This document shows positions 20,082-28,456 of a DNA stretch of 64,000 nucleotides, piece by piece. The position numbers and the translations under genes are program-made. The stretch spans positions 2,170,001 to 2,234,000 of the forward strand of contig NZ_AP022834.1 in the NCBI RefSeq assembly GCF_013394385.1, read 5' to 3'. This DNA comes from Kocuria sp. TGY1127_2 (GTDB lineage Bacteria; Actinomycetota; Actinomycetes; Actinomycetales; Micrococcaceae). Numbering within the stretch: the first letter of the stretch is position 1; every line of letters begins with the position of its first letter. The notes below the pieces were generated by a model, which saw nothing but the letters and a program-made list of their open reading frames with translations, searched no databases and was not told the origin of the DNA.

Positions 20082-20333
20082 ATGGCACCCGAAGAGGAAT
20101 TCCAAGAGTCGGAACAGCCGTTGTTCTCGGTGGTCAAGGGCTCGGCGAGCGAAGAAGAGATCGCGGCTCTGACCATCGCCGTGCTGCAAACCCAACGGCC
20201 GCAGACTGCCACGAAGTCCAGGCAATCCGCGAAGCCGCTGACCGAGGTCGGCCGTCTGCTCTCGCGCCGTCAACGCATCGGCGCGGGCCTGCCCCCGGGA
20301 CCGGGCTCATGGCGGCGAGCCAAACCGAGGTAA
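20082..20333 (+). CDS. acyl-CoA carboxylase epsilon subunit
   Basis: This 83-residue protein has the epsilon-subunit signature: an N-terminal half with PLFSVVKGSASEEEIAALTIAVLQ and a basic, disordered C-terminal half ending LPPGPGSWRRAKPR. Epsilon subunits stabilise and activate the alpha-beta complex in actinobacteria. The site GGGGAAGG sits right ahead of its ATG, and the gap from the beta subunit is 12 bases, so both are on one message. The transcript seems to end at a strong hairpin just downstream. Confidence 0.87.
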   Translation: MAPEEEFQESEQPLFSVVKGSASEEEIAALTIAVLQTQRPQTATKSRQSAKPLTEVGRLLSRRQRIGAGLPPGPGSWRRAKPR

Positions 20334-20344
20334 AGCACATTCCA

Positions 20345-20390
20345 CAGAAAGCCCCTCTCGGAACCCACTGGTTCCTCGAGGGGCTTTCTG
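20345..20390 (+). terminator. terminator after the carboxylase beta-epsilon unit
   Basis: The long stem CAGAAAGCCCCTC with GAGGGGCTTTCTG encloses an inner GGAACC/GGTTCC stem around CACT. It lies a dozen bases after the epsilon-subunit stop. No U-run follows, but the stem has 13 outer pairs and is clearly a folding element. Confidence 0.8.
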
Positions 20391-20423
20391 CATGAATCGG
20401 CTGTGATCTGAAGCATGTGCATA

Positions 20424-20436
20424 TAAACTGGCCGAC
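20424..20436 (+). promoter_or_regulatory. -10 element (TAAACT) placed for leaderless start of the DUF885 gene
   Basis: TAAACT ends seven bases before the ATG of the DUF885 gene, and there is no purine-rich ribosome site between. In actinobacteria a TANNNT box at this spacing normally puts transcription start on the A of the ATG, giving a leaderless message. The placement is inferred. Confidence 0.5.
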
Positions 20437-22134
20437 ATGACTTCGCCTTTGCCCGCAGCCCTGAAACTCGATCGCGAGACCACCGACATCGACCGGGTCG
20501 CGAACAGTTACTATGACAAGCTCATGGAGTTGGACCCCGCCACCGCGACCATCGAAGGCATACCCGGGCACGAAACGGAGTACGGCGACCTCTCCCCCGC
20601 CGGAACACTCGAGTTCATCCGGGCAGCGCGGGAGGCTCTCGAGCAAGTCAACGAGATCGACCCCCAGGACGACGTCGACCGCGTGACCCTTGACGCGATG
20701 AATGAGAGCCTCGGCCTGATCATCGAAATGCACGAGGCCGGCCTCGGCGACTGGGAGCTCAACAACCTGGCGACGCCGGCACATGACGTCCGGCAGGTCT
20801 TCGACCTCATGCCCCAGTCCACGCAGCAAGATTGGCTGCACATCGTAGGCAGAATGAAAAACGTTCCCCAGGCGCTCGCGGGCTTCAGAGAAAGCTTGGC
20901 CGAAGCCGCGAGCCAGGGGAGAATTGCGGCGGCCCGCCAGGTTCACCTCCTGATCCAGCAATTCGGCGCCTACACGGAGCCCGATGGATTCTTCGACCAG
21001 CTGGCCCAGCGTGCCGCCGCATCGGATCCGACCCTCGACAACACCGCCCGTGCCGCGGCACAGGGCGCGCGAACGGCCTATGCCGATCTCGCCGCATTTC
21101 TCCGGACTCGACTCCTTCCGCAGGCTCCTGAGCGCGACGCCGTGGGCCGTGAGCGTTACGGATTGCATTCGCGAGCTTTCCTGGGTGCCGCGGTCAACCT
21201 CGACGAAACCTATGCCTGGGGCGTTGCCGAACTCGACCGGATCATTGCGGAACAGCAAAGAGTCGCCGATCGAATCAAGTCAGGGGCGTCCGTCCGAGAA
21301 GCCAAGTCCGTTCTCGACGAAGACCCCTCGCGCAAGCTCCACGGGAAGGAAGAGCTGCGCGATTGGATGCAAGAACTCTCCGAGCGAGCGGTCGAGGACC
21401 TCGCGAAAGAGCACTTCGTGATCGAAGGCCCAATGCGTGACCTGGAATGCATGATCGCGCCGACCCAAGAAGGCGGCATCTACTACACGGGCCCGTCCGC
21501 AGACTTCTCCAGGCCGGGGCGGATGTGGTGGTCCATCACAGAAGGCGAATCGGAATTCACCACGTGGAGCGAGACCTCGACCGTCTACCACGAGGGCGTG
21601 CCGGGCCACCATCTCCAGATCTCGACCGCGGCGGCGATGGCCGAGAGCATGAATAGGTGGCGCGCCAACGGCCTGTGGTATTCGGGTCATGGCGAGGGCT
21701 GGGCACTGTACGCCGAGCGGCTCATGGCCGAACTCGGCTACCTGGACGATCCCGGCGACATGATGGGCATGCTCGATGGCCAACGTATGCGCGCGGCCCG
21801 CGTGGTCTTCGACATCGGGGTGCACTGCGAACTCGAGATCCCCCAGCGGTGGGTCGAGGAGCTCGACCTCACTCCGGGTACATGGTCGCCGGATTCGGGC
21901 TACGAATTCTTGCGCCACAACTTGGCGATCCCCCAAGGTCAACTGGATTTCGAGTTCAACCGGTACCTCGGATGGTGTGGGCAAGCTCCGTCCTACAAAA
22001 TAGGCCAGCGCATGTGGGAGCAGCTTCGCGACGAGGCAGTTGCGCGCGGTGAGTCCCTGAAGGAATTCCACACGAGGGCCTTGAAGATCGGCTCCGTCGG
22101 ACTCGACACCCTCAAACGGGCCTTGTCCGCGTAG
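20437..22134 (+). CDS. DUF885 family protein, putative zinc metallopeptidase-like
   Basis: The protein has 565 residues and the whole DUF885 architecture. The helix-rich first part opens VANSYYDKLMELDPATATIEG. The conserved core near residues 380-440 holds VYHEGVPGHHLQI, a HExxxHH-like metal site, and GHGEGWALYAERLMAELGYL, whose Glu completes it. The run GRMWWSITEGESEFTTWS just before is also typical. The family is related to M2/M3-like metallopeptidases but the substrate is unknown; no signal peptide is seen, so it is cytosolic. No ribosome site precedes the ATG, but a -10 box sits seven bases upstream. It is isolated by terminators, and its neighbours do not suggest a pathway. Confidence 0.88.
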   Translation: MTSPLPAALKLDRETTDIDRVANSYYDKLMELDPATATIEGIPGHETEYGDLSPAGTLEFIRAAREALEQVNEIDPQDDVDRVTLDAMNESLGLIIEMHEAGLGDWELNNLATPAHDVRQVFDLMPQSTQQDWLHIVGRMKNVPQALAGFRESLAEAASQGRIAAARQVHLLIQQFGAYTEPDGFFDQLAQRAAASDPTLDNTARAAAQGARTAYADLAAFLRTRLLPQAPERDAVGRERYGLHSRAFLGAAVNLDETYAWGVAELDRIIAEQQRVADRIKSGASVREAKSVLDEDPSRKLHGKEELRDWMQELSERAVEDLAKEHFVIEGPMRDLECMIAPTQEGGIYYTGPSADFSRPGRMWWSITEGESEFTTWSETSTVYHEGVPGHHLQISTAAAMAESMNRWRANGLWYSGHGEGWALYAERLMAELGYLDDPGDMMGMLDGQRMRAARVVFDIGVHCELEIPQRWVEELDLTPGTWSPDSGYEFLRHNLAIPQGQLDFEFNRYLGWCGQAPSYKIGQRMWEQLRDEAVARGESLKEFHTRALKIGSVGLDTLKRALSA

Positions 22135-22305
22135 CGCGGGCTTTCCGAACACCGTGCTGCGGTGTGAGGCACCCGTGAATGATCCGGAACTTACCCCACC
22201 GACGTCGCGCAAGAGTATGACGCACAACACCCTCGCGCTTTATTCCCGTAACATTTCTTCTCAGTCCTTTTCTGTGTTATTAGTTCAAAGCTTAGGGTTG
22301 AGGAC

Positions 22306-23820
22306 ATGTCTACTCGCCCCTCCCCTAATCCGCGTGATTCTTCCGCGCCAGCATCGTCGCAACGTGCTCATCGACTTCCCTCGTGGATGACCAATTTTGG
22401 TGTGCAAATCCTTTTGGGCCTCGCCTTCGGCGTCGCCCTGGGTTTCCTGGCCCTTGCCCTGGGCGGTGATGCCGAAAAGAACCCCAACTGGCTGATGACC
22501 ACGCTGGATACCATTGGCACCAGTTATGTTTCCCTCCTCAAGGCCGCCGTTGTCCCCCTCGTGGTCACCGCTGTGATCTCATCGATCGCGAACCTCAGCC
22601 AGGTGACCAATGCGGCTCGGCTCGCATGGAAGACGATCTTGTGGTTCGCCGGCACGGCATTGATCGCCGTCATCATCGGCATTCTGCTCGGCGCGATCTT
22701 CCGCCCGGGCGCCAACACTGGCCTGTCCGCTCCTGAGTCCTACTCCGGCACAACCGGGTCCTGGCTGGCTTTCGTCACGAGCATCATCCCGGCCAATTTC
22801 TTGGGACTCACCGTGAGCACCAAGGATGCCGGCGCGGACGGCCTCACCTCGACGCCCAATTTCAACGTCCTCCAGATCTTGGTGATTTCCGGTGCGATTG
22901 GCATCGCGGCCCTCAAGGTCGGCAAGGCGGCCGAGCCGTTCCTTACCTTCATCCGCTCCGCTTTGGCCATCATCCAGAAAGTCCTCTGGTGGATCATCAG
23001 ATTGGCGCCGCTGGGGACCCTGGGCCTGATCGGCTCGGCAGTCTTCACGTACGGTTGGACCACCATGGGGTCGCTCGCCAAGTTCGTGATCCTGCTCTAC
23101 GTTGGGCTGGTCATCATAGGATTCGTCGTGTACCCGATCTTGGCGCGAACTCAAGGCCTTTCGATCAAGCAGTTCTTCTCCGGTGTGTGGCCGGCCGCTC
23201 AGATCGGCTTCGTCTCGCGGTCTTCGATCGGCACGATGCCGGTGACCCAGCGTGTTGCCGAAAGAAACTTCGGCGTTCCCCAGGCCTATGCATCCTTCGC
23301 CGTACCTTTCGGCGCCACAACAAAGATGGATGGCTGCGCCGCCGTATATCCGGCGTTGGCAGCAACGTTCGTTGCCCAGTTCTACGGAATTGACCTGAGC
23401 ATCGCACAGTACGTTCTCATCGTGGTGGTCTCGGTACTCGGATCCGCGGCCACGGCCGGTACGACAGGTGCAACCGTGATGCTCACGCTGACCCTGTCGA
23501 CTTTGGGACTGCCGCTCGACGGCGTCGGTCTGCTTCTTGCGATCGACCCCATCATCGATATGGGCCGTACCGCCCTCAACGTTTCGGGGCAGGCGCTGAT
23601 CCCGGCCATCATTTCCAAGCGGGAAGGCATCCTGGACGAGAGTTTGTACAACGCGCGCCGCTCGAGCGATTGGTTCGAGTCGGATCTGTCTGCCGCAGAA
23701 TTCGCCGAGGGCTCCCCGGCTGACGGCGAATCCGCACCGGATCTCGGGACGGCGTCGGAGGCTGCCCCGGAAGAAGCCGTGGATTCGAATCGGGAACCGG
23801 CAGGGTCTTCCCTGCGCTGA
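22306..23820 (+). CDS. dicarboxylate/amino acid:cation symporter (DAACS family)
   Basis: This membrane symporter of 504 residues takes up glutamate, aspartate or C4-dicarboxylates with Na+ or H+. After a 25-residue cytoplasmic start, the helices follow the GltPh/DctA plan: FGVQILLGLAFGVALGFLAL, SLLKAAVVPLVVTAVISSIANL, the helical hairpin SRSSIGTMPVTQRVAERNFGV (HP1, serine-rich SRSS), FAVPFGATTKMDGCAAVYPA (helix 7 with the NMDG-like site changed to TKMDG) and the HP2 segment GTTGATVMLTLTLSTLGLPLDGVGLLL. The last 70 residues are an acidic disordered tail. A GAGGAC site precedes ATG. It sits alone between terminator-like hairpins; substrate choice is not settled. Confidence 0.9.
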   Translation: MSTRPSPNPRDSSAPASSQRAHRLPSWMTNFGVQILLGLAFGVALGFLALALGGDAEKNPNWLMTTLDTIGTSYVSLLKAAVVPLVVTAVISSIANLSQVTNAARLAWKTILWFAGTALIAVIIGILLGAIFRPGANTGLSAPESYSGTTGSWLAFVTSIIPANFLGLTVSTKDAGADGLTSTPNFNVLQILVISGAIGIAALKVGKAAEPFLTFIRSALAIIQKVLWWIIRLAPLGTLGLIGSAVFTYGWTTMGSLAKFVILLYVGLVIIGFVVYPILARTQGLSIKQFFSGVWPAAQIGFVSRSSIGTMPVTQRVAERNFGVPQAYASFAVPFGATTKMDGCAAVYPALAATFVAQFYGIDLSIAQYVLIVVVSVLGSAATAGTTGATVMLTLTLSTLGLPLDGVGLLLAIDPIIDMGRTALNVSGQALIPAIISKREGILDESLYNARRSSDWFESDLSAAEFAEGSPADGESAPDLGTASEAAPEEAVDSNREPAGSSLR

Positions 23821-23850
23821 CCGCCTCGTCACCAGTTTCCTGTGGCGCAT

Positions 23851-23887
23851 CCGAGGGGCAGGGAGGAGTGACCTCCGTGCCCCTCGG
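23851..23887 (+). terminator. hairpin terminator after the DAACS symporter
   Basis: CCGAGGGGCA pairs with TGCCCCTCGG, and an inner GGAGG/CCTCC stem extends the hairpin. It lies 30 bases after the symporter stop. The following TATAGT (23892-23897) may be the -10 box of the aldehyde dehydrogenase gene, so the hairpin separates two transcription units. There is no U-tract. Confidence 0.7.
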
Positions 23888-23935
23888 CCGCTATAGTAAT
23901 GTCCGTCACGTTAATTGGACGTCAAAGGAGACACC

Positions 23936-25459
23936 ATGACGGTTTACGCTCAGCCCGGCTCATCCGATTCACCCGCAGCATTCCGCGCCCGGTACGAGAA
24001 CTTCATCGGAGGCAAGTGGTTGCCGCCGACCAAGGGCGAGTATTTCGAGAACAAGACTCCCATTACGGGCGAGGTATTCACCGAAGTTCCACGGAGCACG
24101 GCAGAAGACGTCGAGCTGGCGATAGATGCCGCATGGAAGGCATTTGAAACCTGGGGCAAGACCTCGGCCGCCGAACGCGCCGGAATCCTCCTCAAACTAG
24201 CCGATGCCATGGAATCCAACCTCGAACGCATCGCGGTCGCGGAGACCTGGGATAACGGCAAGCCCGTCCGAGAGTGCTTGGCCGCCGACATTCCCCTCGC
24301 CATCGACCATTTCCGATATTTTGCTGCGGCCATTCGGACTCAGGAAGGCCGTATCTCCCAGCTCGACGAAGATACAACCGCCTACCATTTCCACGAACCC
24401 CTCGGTGTCGTCGGTCAGATCATTCCGTGGAACTTCCCGATTCTGATGGCAACGTGGAAGATTGCTCCGGCTCTGGCCGCGGGCAATACCGTGGTCCTCA
24501 AGCCAGCCGAACAGACACCTGCATCGATCCTCTTGGTCGCGGAAATTTTCCAGGACATCCTGCCCGAAGGCGTTCTCAACATCGTCAACGGTTTCGGCGA
24601 GGAAGCCGGCGCGGCCCTCTCCACGAGCGAGCGTATCTGCAAGATCGCGTTCACCGGGGAGACCACCACCGGCTCGGTCATTGCCAAGGCCGCGGCGGAG
24701 AACATCATCCCCTCGACCCTTGAGCTGGGTGGCAAGTCTCCCAACTTGTTCTTCGAGGATGTCGCGGCCAAGGATGACTCCTTCTACCAGAAAGCCCTCG
24801 AAGGCTTTGTATCCTTCGCCCTGAACCAGGGCGAGGTGTGCACCTGCCCCTCGCGTGCGTTGGTCCAGGAGTCCATCGCGGACCAATTCGTCGCCGACGG
24901 CCTCAAGCGTGCACGAAAAATGAAACAGGGAAATCCGTTGGACACCGAAACCATGGTCGGAGCCCAGGCTTCCGAGCAGCAATTCAAGAAGATCTCCGCC
25001 TACCTGGAGAAAGGACCGCAGGAAGGAGCTGAGGTCCTTCTCGGTGGCCAGTCGCTGGAGCTCGACGGCAACCTCAAGGGTGGTTACTACATCCAACCGA
25101 CGGTGTTCCGGGGAGACAATTCGATGTGCATCTTCCAGGAGGAGATCTTCGGCCCGGTATTGGGTGTGACCACGTTCAAGGACTATGACCAGGCCATTCA
25201 AATCGCCAACGACACCAGTTATGGTCTCGGCGCCGGAGTATGGACCCGCGGCCAGAACACCGCATACCGGGCAGGTCGGGCTATCCAGGCGGGCCGTGTG
25301 TGGGTCAACAACTACCATTCGTATCCGGCCCATGCCGCATTCGGCGGGTACAAGAAGTCCGGATACGGCAGGGAAAATCACCTGATGATGCTGGATCATT
25401 ACCAGCAGACCAAGAACTTGTTGATCTCCTATTCGGAGGAGCCGACCGGGCTCTTCTAG
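23936..25459 (+). CDS. aldehyde dehydrogenase, AldA/ExaC class
   Basis: This cytosolic NAD(P)-dependent aldehyde dehydrogenase has 507 residues. It carries the oxyanion Asn in [16 protein letters not shown], the nucleotide-binding LKPAEQTP and [11 protein letters not shown], the general base Glu in [14 protein letters not shown] and the catalytic Cys in [13 protein letters not shown]; the second Cys of the CTC motif fits acetaldehyde/chloroacetaldehyde dehydrogenases of the ExaC/AldB group. [10 protein letters not shown] and [15 protein letters not shown] complete the fold. The start is ATG after a perfect AAAGGAG; an upstream TTG in frame is ignored. A likely role is oxidation of acetaldehyde or related short aldehydes. 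A possible -10 box TATAGT lies just upstream. Confidence 0.93.
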   Translation: MTVYAQPGSSDSPAAFRARYENFIGGKWLPPTKGEYFENKTPITGEVFTEVPRSTAEDVELAIDAAWKAFETWGKTSAAERAGILLKLADAMESNLERIAVAETWDNGKPVRECLAADIPLAIDHFRYFAAAIRTQEGRISQLDEDTTAYHFHEPLGVVGQIIPWNFPILMATWKIAPALAAGNTVVLKPAEQTPASILLVAEIFQDILPEGVLNIVNGFGEEAGAALSTSERICKIAFTGETTTGSVIAKAAAENIIPSTLELGGKSPNLFFEDVAAKDDSFYQKALEGFVSFALNQGEVCTCPSRALVQESIADQFVADGLKRARKMKQGNPLDTETMVGAQASEQQFKKISAYLEKGPQEGAEVLLGGQSLELDGNLKGGYYIQPTVFRGDNSMCIFQEEIFGPVLGVTTFKDYDQAIQIANDTSYGLGAGVWTRGQNTAYRAGRAIQAGRVWVNNYHSYPAHAAFGGYKKSGYGRENHLMMLDHYQQTKNLLISYSEEPTGLF

Positions 25460-25481
25460 ATTTGATCCACAGGTGACCCTC

Positions 25482-25524
25482 GGGGTGCACACGACTGGCC
25501 TAGACTGGTCCTCGTGTGCACCCC
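25482..25524. promoter_or_regulatory. 13-bp perfect inverted repeat over the maf promoter and start codon
   Basis: GGGGTGCACACGA (25482-25494) is repeated exactly in reverse complement as TCGTGTGCACCCC (25512-25524) with a 17-base centre. The centre contains TAGACT (25501-25506), a -10 box seven bases before the GTG start of maf, and the right arm contains the start codon. It may be an operator, or a hairpin ending the aldehyde dehydrogenase message. No U-tract follows. Confidence 0.75.
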
Positions 25525-26233
25525 GATGTCGTCTCCGCAGAATCAGCAAGTCTCCGAACCCGGTTCCGTTCCTGAGGCGAGCGCGCCTGACCTGATCCTG
25601 GCCTCGCAGTCGCCCGCGCGGGCTTCCATCTTGTCGGCCTCGGGGCTCCACTTTCGCACCATCGTTTCCGGGGTCGATGAAGACGCTGCGGTCGAGCAAG
25701 CGGAGAAGGAGCAGGGTGCACCCCTGTCTCCGGCACAAACGGCATTGACCCTCGCACGCGCGAAGGCCGAAGCAGTTGCGGCCCTCCCCGCGAGCCAAGG
25801 CTGTCTGGTACTCGGTTGCGATTCCGTTTTCGAGTTGAACGGCGAGGCTTTCGGGAAACCGTACGAACCCGAGGTTGCCGTCTCGCGAATCCGCGATATG
25901 AGTGGGACCACAGGAACGCTGCATACGGGACACTGGTTGATCGATGTCCGGGATAGTGTCAACGGCTCGAATGAACCGACAGGTTTGGGCGAGGTTCGCT
26001 CCGCCGACGTGACATTCGACGACATGAGCGACAAAGAAATCCGCGACTACGTAGCCACGGGAGAGCCCCTGGAAGTCGCGGGTTCATTCACCATTGAAGG
26101 ATTTGGGGCAGCCTTCATTACGGGGATCCGGGGAGAGTCTCACACGGTGCTCGGCCTCAGCATCAATGCCCTCAAACACCTGCTCCGAGAGCGCGGTTTG
26201 GAAATAGCTCAATTGTGGACCCGGAATACTTAG
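25514..26233 (+). CDS. maf: Maf-family nucleotide pyrophosphatase
   Basis: Maf proteins hydrolyse non-canonical or modified nucleoside triphosphates and are linked to septum control. This one has 239 residues. The entry motif LILASQSPARASIL, the metal/base region LVLGCDSVFELNGEAFGKP and the block LEVAGSFTIEGFGAAFITGIRG followed by HTVLGLSINAL fit the family. The usual ADT is CDS here, and the SPRR box reads SPAR, so substrate preference may be shifted. I take the GTG as start because a TAGACT box sits exactly seven bases upstream, which would make the message leaderless. An ATG four codons later is the alternative. It precedes the carboxylase alpha gene by about 50 bases. Confidence 0.88.
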   Translation: MCTPMSSPQNQQVSEPGSVPEASAPDLILASQSPARASILSASGLHFRTIVSGVDEDAAVEQAEKEQGAPLSPAQTALTLARAKAEAVAALPASQGCLVLGCDSVFELNGEAFGKPYEPEVAVSRIRDMSGTTGTLHTGHWLIDVRDSVNGSNEPTGLGEVRSADVTFDDMSDKEIRDYVATGEPLEVAGSFTIEGFGAAFITGIRGESHTVLGLSINALKHLLRERGLEIAQLWTRNT

Positions 26234-26286
26234 TCAAATGACACATTTGCTACTAAGCTCACGGGAGGATTAAAAGGAGTGGATGA

Positions 26287-28104
26287 GTGACCATCACTGA
26301 GTCAGAGCACAAGGGAAGCGCGAGCTCCCGCTACACGAGCGGACCGGTCAATAAAGTATTGATCGCAAACCGTGGTGAAATCGCGGTTCGCGTGATTCGC
26401 GCCGCCGCCGATGAAGGCATGCAAACCGTCGCCGTGTACGCGGAACCCGATCGCGAAGCGCTTCACGTGAAGCTCGCGGACGAGGCATTCTCCCTAGGGG
26501 GTTCCACCGCCGCCGACTCGTACCTCGTCATCGACAAGATTCTCGATGCCGCCCAGCGTTCCGGAGCGGACGCCATTCACCCTGGTTACGGATTCCTATC
26601 CGAAAATGCGGAATTCGCCCGAGCCGTACGGGAAGCCGGAATCACGTGGATAGGGCCTTCGCCCGAGGCCATCACCGAGCTCGGTGACAAGGTTGCCGCT
26701 CGCCACATTGCCGAGAAGGTCGGCGCTCCTTTGGTTCCCGGAACCAAGGATCCGGTGGCCAATGCACAAGAGGTTTTGGATTTCGCGGATCAGTACGGTC
26801 TGCCCGTCGCAATCAAGGCCGCTTTCGGCGGTGGCGGACGCGGGATCAAAGTAGCGCGTGAAAGGGATGACATCCCGGAGCTGTTCGACTCAGCCGTCCG
26901 CGAGGCGACGGCGGCTTTTGGACGAGGCGAATGCTTCATCGAGCGGTTCCTCGATGCTCCGCGCCACGTTGAGACACAGTGCATCGCCGACGCACACGGA
27001 AATGTCGTCGTGGTTTCCAGTCGCGATTGCTCGTTGCAGCGCCGCAACCAGAAATTGGTCGAAGAGGCCCCGGCTCCTTTCCTTTCGGATGAACAGCTGG
27101 ATCGTCTCTACGAGTCGTCCAAGGCAATTCTTCGCGAGGCCGAGTACCAGGGCGCGGGAACGTGCGAATTCCTAGTCGGCCAGGACGGCGTGATCAGCTT
27201 CCTCGAGGTCAACACTCGTTTGCAGGTTGAGCATCCCGTCTCGGAAGAGGTTTCCGGCATTGACCTGGTCCGCGAACAGTTCCGGGTCGCCCGCGGCGAA
27301 ATTCTCGGTTACGAGGATCCCGAGCTGCGTGGGCACTCCTTCGAATTCCGCATCAATGGTGAGGACCCGGGCCGCAATTTCATGCCCGCACCGGGAACCG
27401 TCGAGACCTTGTCGGTCCCCTCGGGGCCCGGCGTTCGATGGGATTCGGGCGTTATCGGCGGCGACGTCATCGGCGGAAATTTCGACTCGATGCTGGCCAA
27501 ATTGATTGTGACCGGGAATTCCCGCAAGCAGGCCCTTGAACGCTCTCGCCGCGCTCTGGCCGAGCTTCAGATCACTGGGATGCCCACGGCCGTGAGTTTC
27601 CACCGCGTCGTCGTGGAGGATCCGGCGTTCGCTCCGGAAGGCGAGGAACCGTTCTCCGTGCATACGCGGTGGATCGAAACTGAGTTCAACAACACCATCG
27701 AGCCGTATGGTGGCATGCCTGGATCGGTCGACAGCGAGGACGACGAGCGACAGAAGGTCGTGGTCGAGGTCAACGGCAAACGACTTGAGGTTCTCATCCC
27801 CTCTGTCCAGAGTGCCTCCTCTTCCTCATCCAAGGCGTCGAAATCACGCCAGCGCAAAAACCGCTCCGGAACCGCGACGGCGGCGACCAGCGGAGACGAT
27901 CTCACCTCGCCCATGCAGGGCACCATCGTGAAGACGGCGGTCAAGGATGGCGCGAAGGTCAGTGAAGGCGACCTCGTGGTGGTTCTTGAGGCCATGAAGA
28001 TGGAACAACCTCTGACAGCGCACAAGTCGGGCAAGGTCACCGGCCTCAAGGCCAAACCGGGTGACACGGTCACGGCCGGATCGGTGATCGCCACCATCAA
28101 GTGA
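26287..28104 (+). CDS. accA3: acetyl-/propionyl-CoA carboxylase alpha subunit (biotin carboxylase + BCCP)
   Basis: The biotin-carrying half of the acyl-CoA carboxylase has 605 residues. Biotin carboxylase comes first: [31 protein letters not shown], the ATP-grasp glycine loop [13 protein letters not shown], and the active segment [25 protein letters not shown] linker of Ser/Lys-rich sequence follows ([16 protein letters not shown]). The C-terminal carrier domain has EAMKMEQPL, with the biotinylated Lys about 571. The GTG start is eight bases after AAAGGAG. BirA and the beta and epsilon subunits in this window should join it into one enzyme giving malonyl-CoA for fatty acids and methylmalonyl-CoA. 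It is the last gene before a strong hairpin. Confidence 0.95.
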   Translation: MTITESEHKGSASSRYTSGPVNKVLIANRGEIAVRVIRAAADEGMQTVAVYAEPDREALHVKLADEAFSLGGSTAADSYLVIDKILDAAQRSGADAIHPGYGFLSENAEFARAVREAGITWIGPSPEAITELGDKVAARHIAEKVGAPLVPGTKDPVANAQEVLDFADQYGLPVAIKAAFGGGGRGIKVARERDDIPELFDSAVREATAAFGRGECFIERFLDAPRHVETQCIADAHGNVVVVSSRDCSLQRRNQKLVEEAPAPFLSDEQLDRLYESSKAILREAEYQGAGTCEFLVGQDGVISFLEVNTRLQVEHPVSEEVSGIDLVREQFRVARGEILGYEDPELRGHSFEFRINGEDPGRNFMPAPGTVETLSVPSGPGVRWDSGVIGGDVIGGNFDSMLAKLIVTGNSRKQALERSRRALAELQITGMPTAVSFHRVVVEDPAFAPEGEEPFSVHTRWIETEFNNTIEPYGGMPGSVDSEDDERQKVVVEVNGKRLEVLIPSVQSASSSSSKASKSRQRKNRSGTATAATSGDDLTSPMQGTIVKTAVKDGAKVSEGDLVVVLEAMKMEQPLTAHKSGKVTGLKAKPGDTVTAGSVIATIK

Positions 28105-28125
28105 CCATCGGGGTCACCTCGTCTC

Positions 28126-28162
28126 GCGCGGGCGGCGTCGTTATCCACGACGCCGCCCGCGC
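28126..28162. terminator. 15-bp perfect hairpin after the carboxylase alpha gene
   Basis: GCGCGGGCGGCGTCG and CGACGCCGCCCGCGC form a perfect 15-bp stem around the seven-base loop TTATCCA, about 20 bases after the stop. It lacks a U-tract but is among the strongest stems in the window. Confidence 0.85.
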
Positions 28163-28456
28163 TGCGTATCTGCCTCACCTTGGACCCGCCGCCTTTCTTC
28201 GCCGAGCCCTCGGAAACCACCGCTTTCCCACCGAGCCGGGGCCGCTGTGTCGACTCACCGGACCCGCACCTACAGCCCGCCTGTGAGTGGATGAGGCAGA
28301 GTGCGCTATGAGCTTGTGAAGAGTGACGCGCACGGGACCACGGCTCTCAGTATATGGAACGTTTTGTCCAGCATGTAGATGCTGACTCTAGGGTAAGAAG
28401 ACGATCACGCACCCTGGCGCCCGATTGCGGCGTCTTTTGAGTTTTAAGGAGCCTCG
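28163..28456. other. non-coding stretch upstream of the MHS transporter
   Basis: About 290 bases without a supportable gene. The only clear structure is a short palindrome, CAGCAT-GTAG-ATGCTG (28369-28384), 75 bases before the transporter start, which could be an operator. TTTTAAGGAG gives the ribosome site right before the ATG. Open frames here have no family resemblance. Confidence 0.5.

Noticed and set aside
18336-20273. A 645-codon open frame on the minus strand opposite the carboxylase beta gene
   Set aside because: It mirrors pccB codon by codon, has no protein family features, and such long antisense frames are common in high-GC DNA.
22579-23850. A 423-codon minus-strand frame opposite the DAACS symporter
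   Set aside because: Low-complexity His/Arg/Gly reading that mirrors a well-supported membrane transporter.
24197-25933. A 578-codon minus-strand frame opposite aldehyde dehydrogenase and maf
   Set aside because: Antisense shadow of a clear dehydrogenase gene; composition is rich in Arg and Gly with no recognisable domain.
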